Source of the DNA: Paraburkholderia flava
GTDB taxonomy: Bacteria; Pseudomonadota; Gammaproteobacteria; Burkholderiales; Burkholderiaceae
NCBI RefSeq assembly: GCF_004359985.1
Contig: NZ_SMRO01000003.1
Span: 480,206-544,205 of the forward strand
Direction of reading: 5' to 3'
DNA: 64,000 bases
The stretch's first letter is position 1. Each line of letters begins with the position of its first letter. The notes beneath the pieces were generated by a model. That model was not told where the DNA came from. It searched no databases and saw only the letters and a program-made list of their open reading frames with translations. Position numbers and translations under genes: made by a program. Shown here piece after piece: positions 17,628 to 26,584 of this stretch.

Positions 17628-18659
17628 ATGCATGACCCGATCAATACTCGACGTCGGCGCCTCCTCGGCACGACCGTCGCTGGTCTCAGCTTGCTTGAGC
17701 TGGGACTCAGCGGACTCGCGAATGCGCAGACTATCGGCCAGGATTCGACACCGCGCGCGGTTTCGTTCGGCAGTCTGAAGCAGGTCGATATCGGCACGCT
17801 GAGCATGGGCTACGCGGAAGCCGGTCCGCAGAATGGACCCGTCGTGATCCTGCTGCACGGCTGGCCCTACGACATTTACAGCTTCGTCGAAGTGACGCCG
17901 CTGCTCGCTGCGGCGGGTTATCGCGTGATCGTGCCGTACCTGCGCGGTTTTGGCACGACGCGCTTTCTGTCGGCGGATACGCCGCGCAACGGTCAGCAAT
18001 CGGTGCTCGCCGTCGACATCATCGCGCTGATGGACGCGCTGAAAATCGACAAGGCGATTTTCGGGGGCTTCGACTGGGGCGCACGCACGGTCAACATCAT
18101 CGCGGCGCTGTGGCCGGAACGCTGCAAGGCGATGGTGTCGGTGAGCGGTTATCTGATCGGCAACCAGGACGCGGGCCGCACGCCGCTGCCGCCGAAAGCG
18201 GAACTGTCGTGGTGGTATCAGTTTTACTTCGCCACGGAGCGCGGTCGGGCGGGCTACGAAGCAAATCGCAACGCGTTCAACAAACTGATCTGGCATGCGG
18301 CATCGCCGAAATGGAATTTCGACGATGCGACGTTCGCGCGCACCGCTGCATCGTTCGACAATCCCGATCACGTCGCAGTGGTGATTCACAACTACCGCTG
18401 GCGACTCGGCATCGCACAGGGCGAGCCGCAATACGACGACCTCGAAAAGCGTCTCGCGATGGCGCCGACCATTTCCGTTCCGACGATCACGATGGAAGGC
18501 GACGCGAACGGCGCGCCGCATCCCGAGCCCGCTGCCTACGCGAAGAAGTTCACGGGCCGCTATGCGCACCGGAACATCGGCGGCGGCATCGGCCACAACC
18601 TGCCGCAGGAAGCACCGAAGGCATTCGCCGATGCGGTCATCGACGTCGCGCGGTTTTAA
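17628..18659 (+). CDS. Tat-exported alpha/beta hydrolase, epoxide-hydrolase type
   Basis: The protein is 343 aa. The N-terminus NTRRRRLLGTTVAG is a twin-arginine signal. The hydrolase core shows LLHGWPYD (oxyanion loop HGxP), the nucleophile elbow GGFDWGA with Asp as nucleophile, and the catalytic His in GGGIGHNLPQEAP. Asp nucleophile plus HGWP is the epoxide hydrolase / haloalkane dehalogenase pattern. Export by Tat points to a folded, periplasmic enzyme. AGGAGA precedes ATG 17628. The cytochrome gene 27 bases downstream is probably in the same operon. Confidence 0.88.
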   Translation: MHDPINTRRRRLLGTTVAGLSLLELGLSGLANAQTIGQDSTPRAVSFGSLKQVDIGTLSMGYAEAGPQNGPVVILLHGWPYDIYSFVEVTPLLAAAGYRVIVPYLRGFGTTRFLSADTPRNGQQSVLAVDIIALMDALKIDKAIFGGFDWGARTVNIIAALWPERCKAMVSVSGYLIGNQDAGRTPLPPKAELSWWYQFYFATERGRAGYEANRNAFNKLIWHAASPKWNFDDATFARTAASFDNPDHVAVVIHNYRWRLGIAQGEPQYDDLEKRLAMAPTISVPTITMEGDANGAPHPEPAAYAKKFTGRYAHRNIGGGIGHNLPQEAPKAFADAVIDVARF

Positions 18660-18685
18660 CCGGTACACGAGAACAGGAGTCACCC

Positions 18686-19183
18686 ATGCGAACCATCCGT
18701 GCTGCACACGTCGCGCTTCTGCTTTCCGTTGTCGCGCATCACGCGTCGGCGGAGACACCGAAGTCCGCGCCTTCGCCGATCTATGGCGTCACGATTCCCG
18801 ACGGTTACAGGAAGTGGGAGATGATTGCGCCGTCGATAGAAGCGGCGCCACTCGACGAGCTGCGCGTCATACTCGGCAACCCGAAGGCGATCAAGGCAAT
18901 CGAGAGTTCGACGCTGCCGTATCCCGACGGAACGATCCTCGTGAAGCTCGCGTACAAGCGCAAGCAGTCGCCCGATTTCGAGCCGGCGACCGTGCCCGGG
19001 CAACCGACGACGGTGCAGGTGATGGTGAAGGACTCGCGACGTTATGCGTCGACGGGCGGCTGGGGTTTTGGCCGCTTCGTCAACGGACAGCCGGTCGACG
19101 AGGCCCAGCATCAGACGTGTTTCGCGTGTCACGCAGCGCGCGTGAAGGATCGCGATTACGTGTTCACGCGTTTCGCGCCTTGA
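18686..19183 (+). CDS. Cytochrome P460-like c-type heme protein
   Basis: The protein is 165 aa. The signal peptide ends near ASA-ET. The mature protein has the P460 family framework (IPDGYRKWEMIAPS, GTILVKLAYKRK, GWGFGRFVNGQP) and the heme attachment motif CFACH close to the C-terminus. P460 family members bind an unusual cross-linked heme; a Lys/Tyr cross-link partner cannot be confirmed here. AGGAGT precedes the ATG. It probably works with the exported hydrolase encoded upstream. Confidence 0.87.
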   Translation: MRTIRAAHVALLLSVVAHHASAETPKSAPSPIYGVTIPDGYRKWEMIAPSIEAAPLDELRVILGNPKAIKAIESSTLPYPDGTILVKLAYKRKQSPDFEPATVPGQPTTVQVMVKDSRRYASTGGWGFGRFVNGQPVDEAQHQTCFACHAARVKDRDYVFTRFAP

Positions 19184-19212
19184 TGAAAATTTACCTGAAA
19201 TGAAGCAATGAA

Positions 19213-19243
19213 AATCGAGGCGCGAAAGCGCCTCGATTCTTTG
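19213..19243 (+). terminator. Terminator after the P460-like gene
   Basis: A perfect 11-bp stem (arm AATCGAGGCGC) with loop GAAA is followed by a moderate T tract. The other side also has T-rich DNA on the minus strand, so it may act in both directions. Confidence 0.8.
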
Positions 19244-19260
19244 CGCGGACCTCAAGCCTC

Positions 19261-19318
19261 AAACAAAAAGCCCGGTCTCCGACAGCCCCCGCTCACGCGA
19301 CGCCATCGAAAACCGGGC
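19261..19318 (-). terminator. Terminator of the ccdA-redoxin operon
   Basis: On the minus strand GCCCGGT and ACCGGGC form a 7-bp stem with a long loop, followed by CTTTTTGTTT. It lies 33 bases after the redoxin stop. Confidence 0.65.
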
Positions 19319-19351
19319 CACCCTCGTCGCCACAACCACACGACGAACAAC

Positions 19352-19909
19352 TCACCCCTTCTGCGCCAGCAACGTCCGAATCGCCGCTTCCGTCTTGTCG
19401 TAATCGCCCTCACCAAAATGCGTATAGACGACGTGCCCGCTCTTGTCGATCAGATAAAACGCAGGCCAGTACTGATTCGAATACGCGTTCCACGTCGCGT
19501 AGTCGTTATCCTGCGCGACCGGATAGGTGATGCCGAACCGCTTGATCGCCGTCTTTACGTTGTCGGTGTTGCGCTCGAACGGATACTCCGGCGTATGCAC
19601 ACCGATCACTGTGAGCCCCTGGTCCTTGTACTTCGCGTTCCACGCTTTCACGTACGGCAGCGTGTTGATGCAGTTGATGCAGGTGTAGGTCCAGAAATCC
19701 ACCAGCACGACTTTGCCGCGCAGTTTCTGCAGAGTCAGCGGGTCGCCATTCAGCCACTGGTTGATGCCGGTGAATTCGGGCGCAAGCTGATTGCTTTGAA
19801 GCGCACTCGCGGGCGCGGCGGTACCGGTTGTCGCCATCGCGGCGAACCCGGCGGCGACGGCCACGGCAAGCGTCGCACCGACGGCCACGGTTTTCAGTCG
19901 ATTGAACAT
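19352..19909 (-). CDS. Exported thioredoxin-like protein (redoxin domain, CINC motif)
   Basis: The protein is 185 aa. An N-terminal signal or anchor (residues 8-32) is followed by a thioredoxin fold. The active site sits in FWTYTCINCINTLP, where CxxC is CINC. FWTYTCINC is characteristic of the redoxin module of DipZ-type proteins. It is probably kept reduced by the adjacent CcdA membrane protein and transfers electrons to periplasmic substrates. It starts two bases after ccdA stops. Confidence 0.92.
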   Translation of the reverse strand: MFNRLKTVAVGATLAVAVAAGFAAMATTGTAAPASALQSNQLAPEFTGINQWLNGDPLTLQKLRGKVVLVDFWTYTCINCINTLPYVKAWNAKYKDQGLTVIGVHTPEYPFERNTDNVKTAIKRFGITYPVAQDNDYATWNAYSNQYWPAFYLIDKSGHVVYTHFGEGDYDKTEAAIRTLLAQKG

Positions 19910-19910
19910 G

Positions 19911-20639
19911 TCAGAGTCCTTTTAAAGTAGGGAGAAAAGCGGAGATTCGCGCGTAGATCAGTACGTCGTACTGGAGATAGATCGCGAGCGCGGTGAGTAC
20001 GACGAGCAGACCGAACACGCGTTGCATCAGCGGCGCATAGCGCGCGACGACGCGCACGCGTTGCGTCACGTAATGGCCGCCGTAGATGATCGCGAGCATC
20101 GGCACGGCCGCACCGATCGCATACAGCGTGAGCAGCAGCGCCGACCATCCGAGGTCCTGCGCCTTCACGACGAGCACGAGGATCGACGCGAGCACAGGGC
20201 CCGCGCACGGCGTCCACACCGCGCCCAGCGACATGCCAAGCACGAAGCCGCTCGAATTCTCGTTACTGCTTTTCGCCGGGTTCTTTGCGCGCGGCATCAG
20301 CGCGTGGCCGATGCGCAGCAGCGGCTCATGCAGTCGCGACACGAGCCAGTCGTACGAGCCCGGCCACAGACGCAGCAGACCCGACAGCGCCAGCAACGCG
20401 AGCCCCGTATTGCGCAACGCCTGCTGCGCGACGTGGACCGTGCTCGACACGGCACCGAGCAGCATCGCGAACGACGCGAAGGTCAGGATGAAGCCGGCGA
20501 CGATGTACAGCGGCCGCGCACGGCTAGGTCGCTCGACGGACGTGCCGAGCAGGATCGGCATCACCGGCAGGATGCACGGCGATGCGATGGTCAGCAGGCC
20601 GGCCAGCAGCGCGAGCGGGGTTTCGACGAGGTTGTGCAT
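19911..20639 (-). CDS. CcdA/DsbD-type transmembrane thiol reductant transporter
   Basis: The protein is 242 aa with six membrane segments. The two redox cysteines sit in SPCILPVMP and TPCAGP, the CcdA signature. It carries electrons from cytoplasmic thioredoxin across the membrane. With the redoxin gene it forms a split DipZ/DsbD-like system. Confidence 0.94.
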   Translation of the reverse strand: MHNLVETPLALLAGLLTIASPCILPVMPILLGTSVERPSRARPLYIVAGFILTFASFAMLLGAVSSTVHVAQQALRNTGLALLALSGLLRLWPGSYDWLVSRLHEPLLRIGHALMPRAKNPAKSSNENSSGFVLGMSLGAVWTPCAGPVLASILVLVVKAQDLGWSALLLTLYAIGAAVPMLAIIYGGHYVTQRVRVVARYAPLMQRVFGLLVVLTALAIYLQYDVLIYARISAFLPTLKGL

Positions 20640-20775
20640 GACGGACGTTCCAGTGGCGGGTATGGCCGTATTGGAACGTCCGCGGGTATCTGGCTTGTGT
20701 CGGCCGGACGGGGCGGGTGAAACGTTATGTGTCTGTCAGCGGGACAGATACATTGGGACACAAAACGCCGTGGTT

Positions 20776-21732
20776 TTACGAGCGGCGCAGCGTCTTCCGT
20801 TTGCGTGACTCGCGTGTCGGCGGCGCGGAGAAGATCGGCATGCGCCGCTGAATCCAGCGGAGCAGTTCGAGTGGCCCCGGCGCGAGCGGTCTGCCGGTCT
20901 TCACGAGCACGCGTGCCTGCGCGTTCTCGAACAGCGGATGCGCGATCGGGATCGTCGTCAGTTCGCCGGCTGCGACTTCGCGATAAGCGGCGAATTCGCC
21001 GATCAACGTGATGAAGTTTTCCACCGTCACCATGCGCTTGAGCGCGCTGAGCGAACTCGTCGTCAGCGTGGGGCGGATCGTCACGTTCTCGGCCAGCTCC
21101 AGCATCTTCACGACGTGGCCGATGCCGAACGTCGCGGGCATGATCGCGAGCGGGTACGCACGCAGATCGTCGATGCTCGCGGGCCCTTTCTTGCGTGCGA
21201 GCGGATGATCGCGCCGCGCGAGCAACACGACCGGTTGACGCGAACTCGCCCGATACTCGATCCGCGGATGCGGCGGCGGGTTATACGCGAGCCCGATATG
21301 TGCGCGGCTTTCGGCGACGTCGTCGAGGATCGCGTCCACGGCCAGCGTGTTCAGTTCGATCTCAAGCCCAGGGTACTGCGCGCAGAACGGCGCGAGCACG
21401 TCGTCGACGAGCGTATCGACGTAGCCCTCGCTGACCGCGAGCTGGATGTGTCCTTTCTGCAGGCCTTTTAACGCATGTAGCTGGTCTTCGAGCTTTTCCT
21501 GCTGCGATCGATAGCCCTGCCAGAACTCGAGCAGATGCGCGGCGGCTTCGGTCGGCTTCACGCCGCGCGCCTGGCGTTCGAACAGTGTCGTGCCGAGTTC
21601 GTCTTCGAGCAGCCTGATCTGCCGCGTGATGACCGACGGGGACGTGTTGATGTTGTCGGCCGCGCCGCGAATCGTGCCGTGCGCGAGCACCTCGTGAAAG
21701 TACCGCAGACGCTGTTGGTTGATCTCCCGCAT
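20776..21732 (-). CDS. LysR-family transcriptional regulator
   Basis: The protein is 318 aa. The start was set at the ATG at 21730-21732, because AGGAG lies 7 bases upstream; an ATG 33 bases earlier has no ribosome site. The winged HTH ([20 protein letters not shown] to [13 protein letters not shown]) occupies residues 4-64, and the effector domain follows. A basic tail ([11 protein letters not shown]) ends it. It is divergent from the MFS-M81 operon, which it probably controls. Confidence 0.93.
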   Translation of the reverse strand: MREINQQRLRYFHEVLAHGTIRGAADNINTSPSVITRQIRLLEDELGTTLFERQARGVKPTEAAAHLLEFWQGYRSQQEKLEDQLHALKGLQKGHIQLAVSEGYVDTLVDDVLAPFCAQYPGLEIELNTLAVDAILDDVAESRAHIGLAYNPPPHPRIEYRASSRQPVVLLARRDHPLARKKGPASIDDLRAYPLAIMPATFGIGHVVKMLELAENVTIRPTLTTSSLSALKRMVTVENFITLIGEFAAYREVAAGELTTIPIAHPLFENAQARVLVKTGRPLAPGPLELLRWIQRRMPIFSAPPTRESRKRKTLRRS

Positions 21733-21865
21733 CGCTTCGCTCCTTTGCTCCTGTCCAGAATCCATGTTGTCTGTCAGGCAACGATATGTGAACTTAGTTG
21801 CTATTGCTAGAGCGGTGTTGCCCTGCGACGATGAATTCGACCTTGGAAAAAGGCGAATGAATAAC

Positions 21866-21952
21866 GCCGGAGCAAGGCGCTAAAGCACCTTGCTCCGGCA
21901 TGGGACCAGAGTAAGCGCTGAAGCGCCAACTCTGGTCGACAGGAGACAAAAC
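21866..21952 (+). promoter_or_regulatory. Tandem conserved hairpin leader before the MFS gene
   Basis: Two hairpins stand in the 5' leader. The first (21866-21899) has arm GCCGGAGCAAGG and centre CGCTAAAGCA. The second (21904-21937) has arm GACCAGAGT, inner stem GCGC and loop TGAA. The ribosome site AGGAGA starts 4 bases after the second hairpin. A third copy of the same element precedes the oxidoreductase gene at 47517. The stems differ by compensatory changes, as expected of a structured RNA. The role is unknown; effects on mRNA stability or translation are the obvious options. Confidence 0.75.
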
Positions 21953-23242
21953 ATGTCCGCAATCCACCCCTCAATCCCACACGACGAATCCGCCGCGCTC
22001 TACAGCAAACTCGACTGGCGGCTGTTGCCGTTTCTCGTCGCCTGCTACATGTTCGCGTACCTCGACCGCGTCAACGTCGGGTTCGCGAAGCTTCAGATGC
22101 AAACCGCCCTCGGCTTTTCCGACGCGGCGTATGGCGTGGGCGCGGGCATCTTCTTCATCGGCTACGTGCTGTTCGAACTGCCGAGCAACCTGATGCTGCC
22201 GCGCGTCGGTGCGCGGATGACGTTCAGCCGCATCCTCGTGCTGTGGGGCATCACGTCGGCGTGCATGCTGTTCGTGCGTAACGTGCCGGGCTTCTACGCG
22301 ATGCGCTTCCTGCTCGGCGTCTTCGAAGCCGGCTTCGCGCCTGGGATGATCTACTACCTGTCGTGCTGGTACGGACCCGCGCGGATGGCGCGTGCGATTG
22401 CGCTCGTGTTCGTCGCGGGGCCGCTCGGCGGGATTGTCGGCGGGCCTGTGTCGGCGTGGCTGATGACGCGTCTTTCCGGCACGGCGGGTCTTGCGGGCTG
22501 GCAGTGGATGTTTCTCGTCGAAGGGTTGCCGTGCATCGTGCTCGGCCTGCTGACGCCGTTCATCCTGTCGAATCGCCCCGCCGACGCACACTGGTTGAAC
22601 GACCACGAAAAATCGCTGCTGGCGCGCGAAGCGGCACCGAGTGTGCACCGCGCCGATTCGTTTCGCGAGGTGCTGAGAAGTCCGCGTGTCTACGTGCTCG
22701 CGTTCGCCTACTTCAGCATCATCTTTCCGATCTACGCGATCAGTTTCTGGCTGCCGACACTGCTCAGAGAGCAAGGCGTCACCGACACGATCCGGCTCGG
22801 CTGGTACACGGCGATTCCCTATGTGGCGGCAGCCGTCTGCATGTATCTGGCGGGCCGTCGATCCGACCGGCTCGGCGAACGACGCTACCACTGCGCGATC
22901 CCCGCGCTTGCCGCGGCGGCCTTCCTGATCGCGACCGTGTTCGCCGACGGCAACCTGACGCTCACACTCGTCGCGCTGACGCTGGTCACCGCGTGCCTGT
23001 GGATGGCCTACACGGTGTTCTGGGCGATTCCGTCGCAACTTGTGCAGGGCACCGCTGCGGCAGGCGGCATCGCATTGATCAATACGGTGGGACTGTCCGG
23101 CGGATTCTGGGGACCGGCCGCCGTCGGCTGGATCAAGACGTGGACAGGCAGCACGCATGGCGGCCTGCTCGTGATGGCGCTGACCGCTGCGATTGCAGCC
23201 GTGCTGATTCTGAAGAGCAAGCTGGCGTTCGAGAACGCATGA
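21953..23242 (+). CDS. MFS transporter, anion:cation symporter family (phthalate permease-like)
   Basis: The protein is 429 aa with twelve membrane segments. It carries the ACS-family motif YLDRVNVGFAKLQM after TM1 and the loop RVGARM, typical of tartrate, phthalate and glucarate transporters. The start was set at ATG 21953 after AGGAGA. It is probably co-transcribed with the M81 peptidase gene. The substrate is likely a small organic acid or peptide-derived compound, which is inference. Confidence 0.92.
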   Translation: MSAIHPSIPHDESAALYSKLDWRLLPFLVACYMFAYLDRVNVGFAKLQMQTALGFSDAAYGVGAGIFFIGYVLFELPSNLMLPRVGARMTFSRILVLWGITSACMLFVRNVPGFYAMRFLLGVFEAGFAPGMIYYLSCWYGPARMARAIALVFVAGPLGGIVGGPVSAWLMTRLSGTAGLAGWQWMFLVEGLPCIVLGLLTPFILSNRPADAHWLNDHEKSLLAREAAPSVHRADSFREVLRSPRVYVLAFAYFSIIFPIYAISFWLPTLLREQGVTDTIRLGWYTAIPYVAAAVCMYLAGRRSDRLGERRYHCAIPALAAAAFLIATVFADGNLTLTLVALTLVTACLWMAYTVFWAIPSQLVQGTAAAGGIALINTVGLSGGFWGPAAVGWIKTWTGSTHGGLLVMALTAAIAAVLILKSKLAFENA

Positions 23243-23292
23243 AGGTCATCGACCGCATCAAACCATTTTTTCCGCAGAAGAGAACGCAATGA
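23239..23292 (+). CDS. Possible 17-codon linking ORF between MFS and M81 genes
   Basis: The frame begins ATGA on the MFS stop codon and ends TGA on the ATG of the M81 gene, so both ends overlap by four-base start-stop junctions. The peptide is short and basic (KVIDRIKPFFPQKR). It may only serve to carry ribosomes from one gene to the next. No independent evidence of expression exists. Confidence 0.3.
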   Translation: MKVIDRIKPFFPQKRTQ

Positions 23293-24806
23293 AGCCCTTG
23301 AAAATCCTGATCGCCGGTTTCCAGCATGAGACCAACACGTTCGCGCCGACTAAGGCGTCCTATACGAGCTTCATTCAAGGCGAAGGTTTTCCGCCGCTGG
23401 TGCGCGGTGCCGACGTGATGACGCTGCGCGACGTCAACGTGCCGATCGGCGGATTCATCAACGCGATGGAAGCGAACGGCCACGAACTGATCCCGGTGAT
23501 CTGGGCCGGCGCGAGCGCGTCGGCACACGTGACGACCGATGCATTCGAAAAAATCGGCGGCGAGATTCTTGCTGCGATCGCGGCGGGTGGCTTCGATGCA
23601 ATCTATCTCGACCTGCACGGCGCGATGGTCACCGAGCAGCACGACGACGGCGAAGGTGAACTGCTCGAACGCGTGCGGCGGATCGTCGGCAAGGACATGC
23701 CGGTCGTCGTGTCGCTGGATCTGCATGCGAACGTCACCGCACGTATGTTCACGCACGCGAGCGCGCTCGTCGCGTACCGCACGTATCCGCACGTCGATAT
23801 GGCCGAGACGGGCACGCGTGCTGCACGGTTGCTCGAAGACCTGATCCGCGAGCAGCGTCCGTTGCACTGCGCGATGCGTCGCGTGCCGTTTCTGATTCCG
23901 GTGAACGGGATGTGCACGCTCGTCGAACCGGCGCGCGGCATGTACCGGTTGCTCGCCGAACTCGAAGCGCAACAGGACGTGTCGGTGTCGTTTGCGCCGG
24001 GTTTTCCAGCCGCCGATTTCCCCGAATGCGGTCCTACGATCTGGGCGTATTCGTTCGATCGCAGGCATGCCGAGCACGCGGCCGATGCGCTGTTCTCGAA
24101 GATCGTCGATAACGAAGCAGACTGGGACGTGCCGTTTCTCACACCCGACGAAGCTGCGACACAGGCAGTCGAATCGAGCCGTCTCGCGAGCAAACCCGTC
24201 ATCGTCGCGGACACGCAGGACAACCCGGGCGTCGGCGGCGATTCGAATACGATGGGGATGGTGCGTGCGTTGCTGCGCGCGCATGCGACCGATGCGGCGG
24301 TAGGCATGATCTGGGACGCCGCAGCGGCGACAGCCGCGCATCGCGCAGGTATCGGCGCGCTGATCTCGGTGCCGTTGGGCGGCCGCTCAGGCGTGCAGGG
24401 CGACGCGCCGCTCGAAGCCGTGTTCGAGGTCGAGCATCTGTCCGACGGACGCTTCCGCTTCGACGGTCCGATGCTCAACGGCATGCAGGGCGGGCTGGGG
24501 CTGGTCGCGTGTCTGCGGATCGAGGGCGTCAGGATCGCGGTCAGCTCGGTGAAGATGCAGATGTTCGACCGCAACCTGTTCCGCGTCGCGGGGATCGAGC
24601 CCGAGCGGATGAAGATTCTCGTCGTGAAGAGTTCGGTGCATTTCCGCGCGGACTTCGACGCGATCGCGGAAACGATCCTCGTCGCGAAGGCACCGGGGCC
24701 GATGGCAGCCGATCCGGTCGATCTGCCGTGGGAACACCTGAACCCCGACATGCGCGTGCGACCGATGGGTCAGACATTCGGCGCGCTTCATCTCGCCGAC
24801 ATCTGA
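23289..24806 (+). CDS. M81 family metallopeptidase (MlrC-like)
   Basis: The protein is 505 aa, typical of the MlrC family. Conserved features: FQHETNTFAP at the N-terminus, DLHGAMV near residue 115, SLDLHANVT near 140, and DTQDNPGVGGDSN near 310, with metal-binding His and Asp residues. MlrC was named for the last step of microcystin degradation, but most members in Burkholderia sit beside transporters and probably act on other small amides. The LysR-MFS-M81 arrangement suggests a catabolic unit that imports and hydrolyses one compound. Confidence 0.92.
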   Translation: MKPLKILIAGFQHETNTFAPTKASYTSFIQGEGFPPLVRGADVMTLRDVNVPIGGFINAMEANGHELIPVIWAGASASAHVTTDAFEKIGGEILAAIAAGGFDAIYLDLHGAMVTEQHDDGEGELLERVRRIVGKDMPVVVSLDLHANVTARMFTHASALVAYRTYPHVDMAETGTRAARLLEDLIREQRPLHCAMRRVPFLIPVNGMCTLVEPARGMYRLLAELEAQQDVSVSFAPGFPAADFPECGPTIWAYSFDRRHAEHAADALFSKIVDNEADWDVPFLTPDEAATQAVESSRLASKPVIVADTQDNPGVGGDSNTMGMVRALLRAHATDAAVGMIWDAAAATAAHRAGIGALISVPLGGRSGVQGDAPLEAVFEVEHLSDGRFRFDGPMLNGMQGGLGLVACLRIEGVRIAVSSVKMQMFDRNLFRVAGIEPERMKILVVKSSVHFRADFDAIAETILVAKAPGPMAADPVDLPWEHLNPDMRVRPMGQTFGALHLADI

Positions 24807-24842
24807 AGCGACGAAGCGACGAAGCAGCAAAACAATGCAGCA

Positions 24843-24885
24843 CAAAACAAAACCGGGCAGGCCCGCAATACGCGAACCTGCCCGG
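24843..24885 (-). terminator. Terminator of the SSF transporter operon
   Basis: A 9-bp stem (arm CCGGGCAGG) with a 15-base loop is followed on the minus strand by TTTTGTTTTG. It lies 24 bases after the transporter stop. It may also stop plus-strand transcription from the M81 gene less well. Confidence 0.85.
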
Positions 24886-24908
24886 CCATGAACCAGCAAA
24901 CGGACTGG

Positions 24909-26390
24909 TTAAGCAGCGACCGCCGCACGTTTCGGCGTCACCGCCGACACGACAAACGTCACGACGATATTCGCCACGAGCGCGATCAGCCCGATATACA
25001 TCGGATAGGTCGCGTCGCCGAGATGCAGCGCATACACCGGCTTCAACCCTTGCACGATCGCGAGGCCCGTGCCGATCACGATGCCGACCAGCCAGCCGAG
25101 GAACAGCCCCGGCGTGTTGAGGCGTCGCGTGTACAGCGAGAACACGATTGCCGGGAAGATCTGCAGGATCCACACGCCGCCGAGCAGTTGCAGGTCGATC
25201 GCGTACTGCGTCGGCAGCACGACGATGAACACCAGCGCGCCGAACTTCACGACCAGCGAAACGATCTTCGCGGTCGAGGCTTCCGCAGCCGGCGTCATGT
25301 TCGACGACACCAGCGGACGCCACAGGTTACGCGTGAAGAGGTTCGCAGCACCGATCGACATGATCGCCGCCGGCACCAGTGCGCTGATCGCGATCGCGGC
25401 AGCCGCGAAGCCGACGAACCACGACGGGAACAGCGTGCCGAACAGCGCCGGCACGACGTCCGATGCGGACTTCACGTGGATGCCGGCAGCAATCGCCATG
25501 TAGCCGAGCAGCGCGATCAGGCCGAGCAGCAGCGTGTACGCAGGCAGGAAGATCGCGTTCTTGCGCACCGTCTGCGCCGACGCCGACGACAGCACCGCCG
25601 TCATCGTGTGCGGATACATGAACGCCGCGAGCGCAGAACCGAGTGCAAGCGATGCATACGCGGTGAACTGCGTCGGCTTCAGCAGGATGCCGGTTGCGCC
25701 GCCCTTTGCCTGGAAGAAGTGATCGGCTGCGTCGAACACGTGACCGTAACCGCCGAGCTTGACCGGAATCAGCCACACGGCTGCGATCACGACGATGTAA
25801 ATCATGATGTCCTTCACGAACGCGATCATCGCCGGTGCGCGCAGGCCGCTCGTGTACGTGTACAGCGCGAGGATCACGAACGCGACGATCAGCGGCAGTT
25901 CGCCGCTCACGCCGAGCCCCTTGATCACCACCTGCATACCGACCAGCTGCAACGCAATGTACGGCATCGTCGCGATGATGCCGGTCAGCGCGACCGCTGC
26001 AGGGAACCACTTGCCGCCGTATTCGCCCTGCACATAGTCGGCGGCGGTGATGTGGTCTTTCGCGTGCGCGACCTTCCACAGCTTCGGCATCACTGCGAAC
26101 ACGAACGGGTAGACGATGATCGTGTAGGGCAGCGCGAAGAAGCCGTACGCGCCGACCGAATACACCAGCGCGGGCACGGCGATCACCGTGTACGCGGTAT
26201 AGAAGTCGCCGCCGACGAGGAACCACGAAATCACGGTGCCGAACTGGCGTCCGCCGAGGCCCCACTCGCTCAGTTGGGTCAGGTCACCGCGCTTCCAGCG
26301 TGCCGCGAAGAAGCCGACGACGGTGACGAGAACGAAGAACACGATGAAGACGGTCATCGCGACCGGGTCGATAGGATTCAGATCGCTCAT
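24909..26390 (-). CDS. Sodium:solute symporter (SSF), monocarboxylate transporter MctP-like
   Basis: The protein is 493 aa with about thirteen membrane segments. SSF features include GLGGRQFGTVISWFLVGGDF near residue 45 and GAANLFTRN near residue 345. Its start overlaps the stop of the DUF3311 gene, and the divergent genes encode a Cache histidine kinase and a NarL-type regulator. MctP of Rhizobium, an alanine/pyruvate/lactate transporter, is controlled by the MctSR two-component pair. The same arrangement here makes a monocarboxylate the likely substrate, by analogy. Confidence 0.88.
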   Translation of the reverse strand: MSDLNPIDPVAMTVFIVFFVLVTVVGFFAARWKRGDLTQLSEWGLGGRQFGTVISWFLVGGDFYTAYTVIAVPALVYSVGAYGFFALPYTIIVYPFVFAVMPKLWKVAHAKDHITAADYVQGEYGGKWFPAAVALTGIIATMPYIALQLVGMQVVIKGLGVSGELPLIVAFVILALYTYTSGLRAPAMIAFVKDIMIYIVVIAAVWLIPVKLGGYGHVFDAADHFFQAKGGATGILLKPTQFTAYASLALGSALAAFMYPHTMTAVLSSASAQTVRKNAIFLPAYTLLLGLIALLGYMAIAAGIHVKSASDVVPALFGTLFPSWFVGFAAAAIAISALVPAAIMSIGAANLFTRNLWRPLVSSNMTPAAEASTAKIVSLVVKFGALVFIVVLPTQYAIDLQLLGGVWILQIFPAIVFSLYTRRLNTPGLFLGWLVGIVIGTGLAIVQGLKPVYALHLGDATYPMYIGLIALVANIVVTFVVSAVTPKRAAVAA

Positions 26391-26584
26391 TTAAGGCCCC
26401 GATAGACGATGTAGATCAGCAGCGACGTGAGCGGCACCCAGAGGAACTGATACCAGTAGAAGAACGGAAAGCCCGCGAACGAAGGACGCGAGTCGTTGTA
26501 GAACGGCAGCCAGAGCAGCGCGACGTACGGGATGAGCAGGATGAGCCATAGCCAGGAGCGGCCGGGCTGGTCGGTGGATTCCAC
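26387..26584 (-). CDS. DUF3311 small membrane protein
   Basis: The protein is 65 aa with two membrane segments (residues 10-27 and 41-60) and the DUF3311 pattern PFYN, FPFFYWYQFLWVPL. DUF3311 proteins are regularly encoded just before SSF transporters and are thought to be accessory subunits. GGAGAC precedes the ATG, and its end overlaps the transporter start by four bases. Confidence 0.93.
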   Translation of the reverse strand: MESTDQPGRSWLWLILLIPYVALLWLPFYNDSRPSFAGFPFFYWYQFLWVPLTSLLIYIVYRGLK

